The position numbers and the translations under genes were made by a program. Below, one piece after another: positions 1-8,128 of a stretch of DNA of 44,929 nucleotides. This DNA comes from Pleurocapsaceae cyanobacterium CSU_1_1 (GTDB taxonomy: Bacteria; Cyanobacteriota; Cyanobacteriia; Cyanobacteriales; Xenococcaceae): contig JAAUOU010000024.1 in NCBI GenBank assembly GCA_012034765.1, forward strand, positions 1 to 44,929, written 5' to 3'. A model generated the notes under the pieces. The model was given only the letters and a program-made list of their open reading frames with translations, made no database searches and was not told where the DNA came from. The first letter of the stretch is position 1. Each line of letters begins with the position of its first letter.

Positions 1-69
1 GTAGTATAGTTTCTGCCATTGTTCCAAATTTAATCGCTTTTGTTTCAGTTTTTGCGTTCGACTTCCCAT
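1..69 (-). CDS. Possible partial gene running off the left edge
   Basis: On the minus strand an ATG at 69 opens a frame of 23 codons that stays open to the window edge, reading MGSRTQKLKQKRLNLEQWQ and onward. The peptide is short, basic and not recognised. It lies just left of the point where the CoA ligase loses its 5' part, so it could be the start of an inserted element, such as a transposase. That is a guess. No clear ribosome binding site is visible, and the frame may be chance. Confidence 0.2.
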   Translation of the reverse strand, partial: MGSRTQKLKQKRLNLEQWQKLYY

Positions 70-118
70 TTCTATCGTCTAATTTTATCTTCTTTATTTT
101 AGGTAATCTTATAGCGGG

Positions 119-1116
119 ATGGGAGTAGTCTCTATTAAACAGTATGCTCAAGCCGTCTTAGATTTAAGCGAAAAGGATCTGATCTATTCCGTTGCTAATA
201 TCGCTTTTGCCTATGGTTTAGGGAATAGTCTCTATTTTCCGCTGGCAGTCGGTGCGACTTCGGTGTTATCTGATGCTAATAATGCCTTTGATATTATTGA
301 TGATATTGAACGCTATCAGCCGACAGTATTTTTTGGCATACCTAGTGTTTATGCCAGGATCTTAGAAGTCAAAGAAATTGCTCCTTTAAATTCATCATCT
401 CTGCGTTTGTGTGTATCCGCAGCAGAACAATTACCGAAGACTATTTGGCAAGAGTGGCAAAAATACATGACTTAGAAATTTGTGAGGGAATTGGAACAAC
501 AGAGTTTCTGCATATATTCCTCTCAAATCGATTGGGAGAGTCTCAGCCTGGAAGTTCTGGTCGTCCTATACCTGGCTATGAGGTGCGGGTGATCGATGAA
601 AATGGGCTTCCCTGTGAAGATGATGAAATTGGCGAGTTACAAGTGCGGGGGGAAAGCCTGATGTTGGGTTATTGGAATCAACTGACAAAGACACGTCAGG
701 CTATTTACGGCAATATAATGCGGACTGGGGATAAGTATAAGCGCGATCGCCATGGTTTCTTCTGGTTTATGGGGCGAGGGGACGATTTATTCAAAGTTAA
801 CGGACAATGGATATCTCCTTTAGCAATAGAATCAGTCCTACATCAGCATCCACAAATTTTGGAAGTGGCAGTAGTCCCACATAATAGTGGCGACAAGCTT
901 ACGCAAATCATCGCCTACATTAGCTTGAAATCTCAACAACCACCCAGTAAAGAGCTAGAGAAGAATATTCTTAACTTTGCCAAACAGCATTTGCCTCATT
1001 TTAAAAGTCCCCAACAGATTTACTTTGTCGAGAGTTTACCCCGTACCGCTACAGGAAAAATTCATCGTCATTTGTTGAAACAGAAGCAGTCCGATTTATT
1101 AACCATTGCTCAATAA
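119..1116 (+). pseudogene. Benzoate/salicylate-CoA ligase (AMP-binding), 5'-truncated and frameshifted
   Basis: This is the C-terminal two thirds of an acyl-CoA ligase of the benzoate-CoA ligase family. It would activate an aromatic acid, here presumably salicylate, as acyl-AMP and then acyl-CoA. Visible family motifs are SVANIAFAYGLGNSLYFPL, PTVFFGIPSVYARIL, GIGTTEFLHIFLSN, the GELQVRG block, the TGDK motif near 725 and the C-terminal PRTATGKIHRHLLK with its catalytic lysine. The family normally has about 170 more residues before the GVV at the start, including most of the P-loop; none is found upstream, where stops occur at 104. The frame also changes at an A5 run (459-463): adding one A gives WQKIHDLEICEGIG. 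It ends 17 bases before the salicylate synthase, so it belongs to that operon. The truncation looks real; the frameshift may be a sequencing error. Confidence 0.8.
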
Positions 1117-1133
1117 TTATCAATCACAAACTA

Positions 1134-2456
1134 ATGGTAGTCGAATTTAAAACCGCACTTAAGTATCATCAAACCTTCGTCCCTGGTCAAAGAGAAGCAA
1201 TTGTAGTTCTCCAGAATCTCCTTGAAGCGGGAATTTTCAGCAAATATGTTTTGTATGAAGGAAAAAACGAAGTCCGTATTGCTGGAGGTGAACTAGCCAA
1301 GGTAATAGTGACTCAAGATAAGGTGTTACTCGATGGTGCAGGAAAATCTGCGGTCGAACCAGTCAACGATCCTTTGAAACAAGTAGAAGCATTGTTAAAT
1401 TCTTTGCCGATTGAAGACTGGACAGCATATGGCTATACTGCTTTCGATCTGGCGCGATTCTATTCTGCTTACTCCAAAGTAGGTACGCAACCATTATGTC
1501 ATTTTGTAGTTCCTGAAACTGAACTATGGTTTACTCCAGAAGGAGTAAAAATTAAAACTACTCAGTCTTTAGATTTGGTGAGAAGACAACTGTTTATCGA
1601 TACTCAGTTACCAAATTACCAAGCTACAACTCTTGACTTCGATGAGAGCGATCGCGAAAAATATCAAAACTCTGTCATGGCAATGATTAAGGCGATCAAA
1701 AATGCTCGTTTGCACAAAGCGATTATTGCTCGTTGTTTGAAGTTTACTGGAGAGTTAGATCTTTTAGGCACTTATGTTCTGGGTGCTAAAGCGAATAATT
1801 CTGCCCGTTCTTATTGTTTAAACATTGGCGATGTAGGTGCAGTTGGTTTTAGTCCTGAAACATTAATGGAGGTAAATCAAGATGGCTTTGTGGCTACTAA
1901 TCCCTTAGCAGGAACTAGACCTCGTGGTGTCAGTATCGAAGAAGATATCAAATTCAATAACGAACTATTTACCGATGCCAAAGAGATTAAAGAACATTCG
2001 CTTTCGGTTTGGTCGGCACAGGATGAAATAGCTTCTATTTGTTTACCAGAAACAGTTCGGGTTTTAAACTTCATGGAGGTTAAGCAATACCGTTGTGTAC
2101 AGCACCTCTCCTCAAAAGTTGGCGGTCAACTCAAGGCAGATAAAACCCTGTGGGATGCTTTAAAAGTATTGTTTCCAGGGATTACAGTATCGGGGATTGA
2201 TAAAGAAAAAGCTTTGGAGTGGATCGATCGCCTGGAAGAAGAACCCAGAGGTATTTATGCTGGGGGGATAGGCTGGGTCAACAGTCAAGGAGAAGCAGAT
2301 ATAGCGATCGCAATTCGCTCCGCTTATCAATATGGTGATTGCATCAGTTTAAATGCTGGGGCGGGCATTGTTGCCGAATCTGTTCCTCAAGCTGAGTATT
2401 TAGAATCGGTAAACAAAATGAACACCATGTTAAATAATTTAGTTTTGAAACAATAG
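1134..2456 (+). CDS. Salicylate synthase (MbtI/Irp9 type, chorismate-utilising)
   Basis: This 440-residue protein belongs to the chorismate-binding family. Its length matches single-polypeptide salicylate synthases, which convert chorismate through isochorismate to salicylate and pyruvate using Mg2+. Family features are a GYTAFDLARF block near residue 100, the LHKAIIARCLKF segment near 195 carrying the general-base lysine, GFSPETLMEV, NPLAGTRPRG near 255, ITVSGIDKEKALE and the C-terminal GAGIVAESVPQAEYLE with metal-binding acidic residues. The NPLAGTRP and SGIDK motifs favour salicylate synthase over plain isochorismate synthase, and no separate pyruvate lyase gene is nearby. It lies between the aromatic CoA ligase and a PPTase-like gene, 9 bases before the latter. 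It therefore supplies the starter unit for the downstream assembly line. Confidence 0.85.
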   Translation: MVVEFKTALKYHQTFVPGQREAIVVLQNLLEAGIFSKYVLYEGKNEVRIAGGELAKVIVTQDKVLLDGAGKSAVEPVNDPLKQVEALLNSLPIEDWTAYGYTAFDLARFYSAYSKVGTQPLCHFVVPETELWFTPEGVKIKTTQSLDLVRRQLFIDTQLPNYQATTLDFDESDREKYQNSVMAMIKAIKNARLHKAIIARCLKFTGELDLLGTYVLGAKANNSARSYCLNIGDVGAVGFSPETLMEVNQDGFVATNPLAGTRPRGVSIEEDIKFNNELFTDAKEIKEHSLSVWSAQDEIASICLPETVRVLNFMEVKQYRCVQHLSSKVGGQLKADKTLWDALKVLFPGITVSGIDKEKALEWIDRLEEEPRGIYAGGIGWVNSQGEADIAIAIRSAYQYGDCISLNAGAGIVAESVPQAEYLESVNKMNTMLNNLVLKQ

Positions 2457-2465
2457 CGATTAGCC

Positions 2466-2894
2466 ATGTATGCAAAAAAAGCTCCAGATTTTCCGCTGTT
2501 GAATCATAGCTTGCAAGTATTAGAAATTCAATCTTTTAAACATTTTTTAGAACAAGAAGGAGAGAATTTTATTCAGCAACGCTACACCAATATAGAACGT
2601 AGTGTTAGTGATACTGGTGAAAGGAGGATTCAATATTTAGCTGGTCGTTGGGCTACAAAGGGCGCGATCGCCAGCATTCTCGGTCAAGATAATATGCGAT
2701 TGGGCTCCGCCCACGCTGCGCGATCGCACTGTTGGCTCGAAATCGAAATCCTCAGATTGCCCACAGGTCAACCGTCTGTAGCATTATTTAGTCAATGCCG
2801 AGAAATAGCAACAAGACTGGGTATAAAGCGATGGTTTTTAAGTATTAGTCATACTTCTACCTATGCCGTAGCCAGTGTAGCTGTAGGGAAGTAA
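2466..2894 (+). CDS. AcpS-like 4'-phosphopantetheinyl transferase with altered metal site
   Basis: This 142-residue protein has the size and pattern of the AcpS family: a VLEIQSF start, YLAGRWATKGAIASILG in the middle and FLSISHTSTYAVASVAV at the end. AcpS transfers phosphopantetheine from CoA to carrier-protein serines. Its place in the operon suggests it serves the carrier domains here. Two residues are unusual. The usual metal ligands are the Asp of the N-terminal D-I-V-E-I motif and the Glu of the A-A-K-E motif; here they appear as Gln and Gly. Residues 76-88 are encoded by a 32-bp dispersed repeat (2696-2727) that lengthens the loop before EIEILRLPTGQPSV. Activity is therefore uncertain: it may be degenerate or use a shifted metal site. 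Confidence 0.75.
   Translation: MYAKKAPDFPLLNHSLQVLEIQSFKHFLEQEGENFIQQRYTNIERSVSDTGERRIQYLAGRWATKGAIASILGQDNMRLGSAHAARSHCWLEIEILRLPTGQPSVALFSQCREIATRLGIKRWFLSISHTSTYAVASVAVGK
2696..2727 (+). repeat. 32-bp dispersed repeat, copy 1 (in AcpS-like gene)
   Basis: The element starts GCGATTGGGCTCCGCCCACG and ends GCGCGATCGC. It differs at three positions from a copy at 12128-12159 inside the PKS gene. It has a GGGC/GCCC hairpin core and HIP1-like ends. Here it is translated in frame as RLGSAHAARS, whereas the PKS copy is read in a different frame. Confidence 0.8.
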
Positions 2895-2943
2895 TGGGTA
2901 ATATAGCCATACGTAAAAACGTTAGGACATTTTTCAAATAATA

Positions 2944-2978
2944 CCTACTACCTACTACCTACTACCTACTACTTCCTA
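2944..2978 (+). repeat. Heptamer tandem repeat (STRR), unit CCTACTA
   Basis: Four exact CCTACTA units (2944-2971) are followed by a variant CTTCCTA. They lie in the 117-bp spacer between the AcpS-like gene and the KAS III-ACP gene. The reverse complement of the same unit, TAGTAGG, recurs at 16730-16743. This is typical of cyanobacterial short tandemly repeated repetitive sequences. Confidence 0.85.
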
Positions 2979-3011
2979 CCTCCTCTATTTTTCTTCACTT
3001 CTCTCAATTTA

Positions 3012-4526
3012 ATGATCATGTCCAAATCTACATCAGCACCCATAGGTATTCGCTCTTTAGGGGTTAGCTTTCCTCAAGTCATTCGTACCAATGATTATTG
3101 GCAGCAAAAATATCCTGAGATGGTGCGTTCTTCCCCTCAAAGAAATCGTAGCAATCGTGCTGTTAGATCTAGCCATGAGGATAATGGTTACGACCTTTGG
3201 TCACAAGAGGTTGCACCTTATTTATCAGACCCTTTTCGGGGGAATGTAGAACGTCGAGTATTGGGTTTAGATGAATCTTCTTTAGACTTACAATGTCAAG
3301 CAGCAACAGAGGCTTTACTAGCAGCAAAACTAGATGTAGAAGAGATAGATGTTGCGATCGTGGCTTCCCTGTTTGCCGATAACCTGGGAATGGATAATAC
3401 CACCCTGCTAGCTCAAAAATTAGGCTTAAACTGTCCCGCCTGGAATCTTGAATCAACTTGTTCTAGTGCCTTGGTGGCATTGCAAAATGCTCGCGCTTTA
3501 ATACAAACAGAAGAATATCAGAATGCCTTGGTAATTGTGGCTCACTTTGGCTCAAATACTGTCCGAGAAAAAGATACTCTGGCTTGGTCAATGGGAGATG
3601 GTGCGGGAGCTTTGATCGTCGATCGCCTTAAACCAAATCAAGGAGTTTTAGCTAACAAAATAGTTTCTACGGCTGCTACCTATGGTGCATACCATCATCA
3701 ACTAGAGCTTGACGAGGTAGGTAAACCGCGCATAGTGACGCAAACAGGAGAAAATGCCAGCAGTTTGGCAGAAACCGCCGTTGATTTTGTTCGTACCTGC
3801 TGTCAAGAAGCTGCGGTTAAGGCGGGAGTGAGTTTAGCAGAGATTGATTTTTGGGTATTTAATACTCCCACGCCTTGGTATGCCAACGTCTGCACTAGAG
3901 CTTTAGATATTGAACCAGAACGCACGATTAATCTTTACTCCCACTACGGTAACATCGGGGCAGTCTTTCCCCTTGCCAATCTTTACCATGCTGCGAAAGA
4001 AAAGAAGATCGCCGAAAACAGTTTAGTTTTGGTTTACACTAACGGCGCATCAGCTACCGCAGCAGCCACGATTATGCGTTGGGGAGATGTTGCTTTGGGG
4101 ACAGCACCAGCACCATCCATTAGCGATCGCCCTACGACTATTGAGCTACAGGAAATAAAACCCAGGGATGACACGGAACAAAAACTATCACTCCCCAAAA
4201 TCTTAGCTGCACCACCAGAACAACAACAACAAGTATTAGCCAGCTATCTAATTACATGGCTAGCTAATTCCCTACAGCTTTTACCCCATGAAATCGAACC
4301 CGAGCTACCTCTAATAATGTGGCTTGATTCTTTAATGGCATTCTCCCTCAAAAGCCGTATCGAAACAGATTTAGAAATAAGCATACCGATCAAAAATTTC
4401 TTGGGCGAAAACAATTTAACTGACCTGACGCAGCTAATACTAGACCGAATCACTCTCAGCAATTTAGCAATTTTTCCATCAGTAAATAGCCACGAAATAT
4501 CAGATAGAGAAACCATGAGTCTTTGA
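3012..4526 (+). CDS. KAS III-like acyltransferase/ketosynthase fused to an acyl carrier protein
   Basis: Residues 1 to about 360 follow the FabH (KAS III) fold. The nucleophile is in ESTCSSALVA (Cys150), a GDGAGALIVD block lies near 195, and an active-site Asn is in HYGNIGAVFP (Asn314). The catalytic His motif (HQAN in FabH) is replaced by NTPTPW (284-289), so decarboxylative condensation is doubtful. KAS III-like enzymes with altered triads, such as CerJ and the ChlB3/ChlB6 group, act as acyltransferases. After a linker, residues 405-480 form a carrier domain with Ser440 in WLDSLMAFSLKSRIE. It sits between salicylate synthase and an NRPS that begins with a TubC docking domain. I infer that it takes an aromatic acyl group, probably salicyl from the CoA ligase, loads its own ACP and hands it to the Cy domain. 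The start could be ATG 3012 or 3018. Confidence 0.75.
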   Translation: MIMSKSTSAPIGIRSLGVSFPQVIRTNDYWQQKYPEMVRSSPQRNRSNRAVRSSHEDNGYDLWSQEVAPYLSDPFRGNVERRVLGLDESSLDLQCQAATEALLAAKLDVEEIDVAIVASLFADNLGMDNTTLLAQKLGLNCPAWNLESTCSSALVALQNARALIQTEEYQNALVIVAHFGSNTVREKDTLAWSMGDGAGALIVDRLKPNQGVLANKIVSTAATYGAYHHQLELDEVGKPRIVTQTGENASSLAETAVDFVRTCCQEAAVKAGVSLAEIDFWVFNTPTPWYANVCTRALDIEPERTINLYSHYGNIGAVFPLANLYHAAKEKKIAENSLVLVYTNGASATAAATIMRWGDVALGTAPAPSISDRPTTIELQEIKPRDDTEQKLSLPKILAAPPEQQQQVLASYLITWLANSLQLLPHEIEPELPLIMWLDSLMAFSLKSRIETDLEISIPIKNFLGENNLTDLTQLILDRITLSNLAIFPSVNSHEISDRETMSL

Positions 4527-4572
4527 CAGACTCGATTACTCGTAGTTTCTAGATAAATATTTAGCTAAAACC

Positions 4573-7500
4573 ATGAATATACATTTACTTTTCCACAATC
4601 TGGCACAAAAAGACATAAAACTGGCTGCTAATGGCGATTCGCTTGATGTTGATGCCCCCAAGGGAATTTTAACAACTGAACTGCGGGATTCTATAATCGA
4701 GCATAAAGCCGAAATTTTAGAGTTATTACGGCAAAATAACCTGAATCCAACCATTTTACCTACCATCATTCCCGAACCAGAGAAAATCTACGAACCCTTT
4801 CCTCTAACTGATATGCAGCACGCTTTTTGGGTGGGGCGCAGTGGTGTATTCGAGTTGGGTAAGGTGGCAAATCATGGTTACTACGAGATTGAAGGTCAGA
4901 ATTTAGACTTAGCTAGATTGAATGGGGGACTGCAAAAATTAATCGATCGCCATGGAATGTTAAGAGCGGTTGTCTTACCTGATGGTCAGCAGCAGATTCT
5001 CGAAACTGTTCCAACCTATCAAATAAAAGTTTTAGATTTACAAGGTCAAGAATCAAAATGCGATCGCATCTCAACTAGCAGAAATCCGCGATCTCTTGTC
5101 TCATCAAGTTTTACCAGCAGATCGTTTTCCCTTATTTGATTTTCGCGTCACTCTGTTAAATGAATCGCGGTTTCGGTTACATATTAGTTACGACTTACAA
5201 ATATTTGATGCCTGGAGTCTATTTAGATTATTTGCTGAATGGCATCAACTCTATCAAAATCCCCAGGTTGAATTTGCACCCTTGGCAATTTCCTTTCGAG
5301 ATTATGTATTAACAGAACAAAAAATTCAGCAATCAGAATTATACGAGCGATCGCAAAACTATTGGTTAAGTCGTCTTGATAGTTTACCCCCTGCTCCCGA
5401 CTTACCTTTGGCTAAACGTCCGCAAGAACTCCAACAGCATCTTTGCCAACGTTATGCGGGAGGACTGGAACAAAGCCAATGGCAACAACTCAAACAGCGA
5501 GCAGCAAAAGCTGGTTTAACTCCTTCTGGGGTATTAATGGCAGCTTTTACGGAAATATTGACAATTTGGAGCAAAAACCCGAAATTTACCGTCAGTTTAG
5601 CCCTCTTTAATCGTCTACCACTTCATCCCCAAGTAAATGATTTGTTAGGTGACTTTATCTCAGCCACTCTCTTAGCCGTAGACAATTCTCATCCCGAATC
5701 ATTTACTCAAAGAGCTTTTCGTTTGCAGCAACAACTGTGGCAGGATTTAGAACACCGTTATTTTAGTGGAGTAAGGGTAACGCGGGAATTAGCCCGCCGT
5801 CAGGGTACTGCGCCCAGTGCTATACCAATTGTTTTCACCAGCACCCTGGGTTTAGATGCCCTTGGTCAAGAAACTTCCAGCTTTAGTCATTTTGGTGAAT
5901 TGACATATGGTATCAGTCAAGCTTCTCAAGCCTGGATGGACGTACAAGTTTGGGAGGAAAAGGGAGAATTGACTTTCAATTGGGATGTAGTAGAAGAACT
6001 CTTTCCCCCAGGAATGATTCAAGATATGTTTGAAGCATATTGCCAGTTACTTAAAAATTTAGTCGCTTCAGAAACTAGCTGGGAAACTAACCGACAATTC
6101 CTCCCCCCTAGTCAGTTAGTACAGAGATCTCTGGCTAATCAGACGGCTGCACCCATTTCGGACGAGATGTTACATACTTTGTTTGCGGCACAGGTAGAAA
6201 CTAGGAAAAATGAATCGGCAGTCATTTCCGCTCAGGGCAATCTGACTTACCAAGAACTATACGACAAATCCAATCAAGTAGGACATAAACTGAGATCCCT
6301 GGGCATAACTTCTAACCAATTGGTAGCGGTAGTCATGGATCAGGGATGGGAGCAAATAGTAGCAGTCATGGGTATTTTAGCTGCGGGGGCGGCCTATGTC
6401 CCCATCGATCCCAATTTACCTCCAGAGCGTAGAGAGTATTTACTCAAAAATAGTCAGGTTACCCTTGTTTTAACTCAATCTTGGCTGAAAGAAAAACTGG
6501 CACAATCGGCAGTCACAATCGAGCTATGTTTAGATAACCAAGACTTCACCCAGTCAAGCAGAGAACCCCTAGAGCCGATTCAAAACCCTGACGATCTAGC
6601 TTACCTGATCTATACCTCTGGTTCGACAGGTGTTCCCAAGGGAGTAATGATTAATCATCGTGGTGCGGTTAATACCATTCTCGATCTTAATCGGCGGTTT
6701 CAGGTTACTTCCAGCGATCGCGTATTAGCTTTATCTTCCCTGAGTTTTGACCTGTCAGTGTACGACATTTTTGGCACTTTAGCTGCTGGAGGAACAATTA
6801 TCATTCCTGAAGCAAGTAGCGAACCCACCCTCGATGGGTCACAAACCGCGCCAGTTCCTACAACGGGCGGAACACCCGCAACGGACTGGCTTCACAATGC
6901 GCTGGCTCGCAATCCTGCTCATTGGGCTAAAGCGATCGCCGAGCATCAAGTCACCATCTGGAATTCAGTCCCCGCCTTAATGCAGATGATGGTGGACTAT
7001 GCAGCCGAAAACTCGCAAATTCTGGCAAATTTACGTTTAGTCTTACTGAGTGGCGATTGGCTACCCTTAACGTTACCGACTCAAATTCAAACTTTAGCCA
7101 AAGATGTCCAGGTAATTAGCTTGGGTGGGGCAACAGAGGCATCAATCTGGTCAATTCTCTATCCCATTACCAAAGTCGATCCAGCCTGGAAAAGTATTCC
7201 CTATGGTCGTCCGATGGCTAACCAGCATTTCTATGTACTCAATAAATTCCTCGAACCTTGTCCTGCTTGGGTTACAGGAGAACTATACATCGGTGGCATT
7301 GGTCTAGCTATGGGTTACTGGCAACAAGAAGCTAAAACCGCAGCTAGTTTTATTACCCATCCCCATACGGGCGAAAGATTGTATCGCACGGGTGATTTAG
7401 GGCGTTATCTGAGGGATGGCAATATCGAATTCCTTGGTCGAGAAGACTTCCAAGTCAAGATTGGCGGATATCGTATCGAACTAGGGGAAATTGAATCAGT

Positions 7501-8113
7501 ATTAACTCAACACCCCGCAGTGGAGCAAGTAGTAGTCGTCGTCACAGGTAAACAACTAAGGGAAAAACGCCTTGTCGCCTATGTTGTTGTTGACCAAGAA
7601 ATTAGCTGTCATCAACTACGGGATTTCCTCCGCGAGCAACTTCCAGCATACATGATTCCTTCGGCATTTATGTACCTGAACCAACTACCCCTCTCGGCAA
7701 ATGGCAAAATTGATCGCCGTGGACTACCAAACCCAGAAACCATACTACAAGAATTTGCTGTTACTTATACAGCACCCGAAAATGCGATCGAGCAAACCAT
7801 TGTCACCATTTGGCAAACAGTATTGAACCTAGAACAAGTAGGAATAGAGCATAACTTCTTTGAAATTGGTGGCAACTCCTTATTAATTACCCAGGTTTAT
7901 ACCAAGCTGAAAAAGGCTTTACCCGAGCGAATAGAAAATCAAATATCCATCGTCGATCTATTTAAATATTCCACCATTCGTTCCCTCGCCCAACACCTCA
8001 GCGAACAAGCAACAACACCAGCACCAGAAAATTCCAACTTAGTTAAACAACTAACAGCAGGAAAAAACCGCCTCCAACAAAGACTACAAAAATCAAAAAC
8101 AATTAGCAATTAG
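4573..8113 (+). CDS. NRPS: TubC docking - Cy - A(Cys) - T (frameshifted at 5055-5058)
   Basis: This cysteine-heterocyclising module would join the starter acyl group to Cys and cyclise it to a thiazoline. The N-terminal 60 residues are a TubC-type docking domain. The cyclization domain follows (YEPFPLTDMQHAFWVGR). The usual HHxxxDG is replaced by DLQIFDAWS (5191-5217), the D-x4-D-x2-S signature of Cy domains. The adenylation domain (about 6140-7720) gives pocket residues D-L-Y-N-L-S-L-I-W, the standard Cys code. The T domain has GGNSL at about 7870. Frame changes inside the Cy domain at an A4 run (5055-5058). Removing one A gives GQESNAIASQLAEIRDLLS and a continuous protein of about 1180 residues. 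Residues from 6821-6910 form a 30-codon insertion absent from typical Cys A domains. The gene ends 15 bases before the PKS. Confidence 0.88.
6821..6910 (+). repeat. In-frame 90-bp insertion in the Cys adenylation domain
   Basis: Family members run from GGTIIIPEASS almost directly into RNPAHWAKAI; here about 30 extra codons, rich in Pro, Thr and Gly, lie between these blocks. The stretch is GC-richer than its surroundings and contains a small GCGG/CCGC hairpin (GGGCGGAACACCCGC). It resembles dispersed-repeat material, but no second copy was found in the window. Confidence 0.5.
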
Positions 8114-8128
8114 TCTCCCTAAACAAAA

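Noticed and set aside
1134-3011. Fur box upstream of the biosynthetic genes
   Set aside because: An iron-responsive operator would be expected, but I could not find a convincing 19-bp Fur-type palindrome in the spacers seen; the main promoter may lie left of the window.
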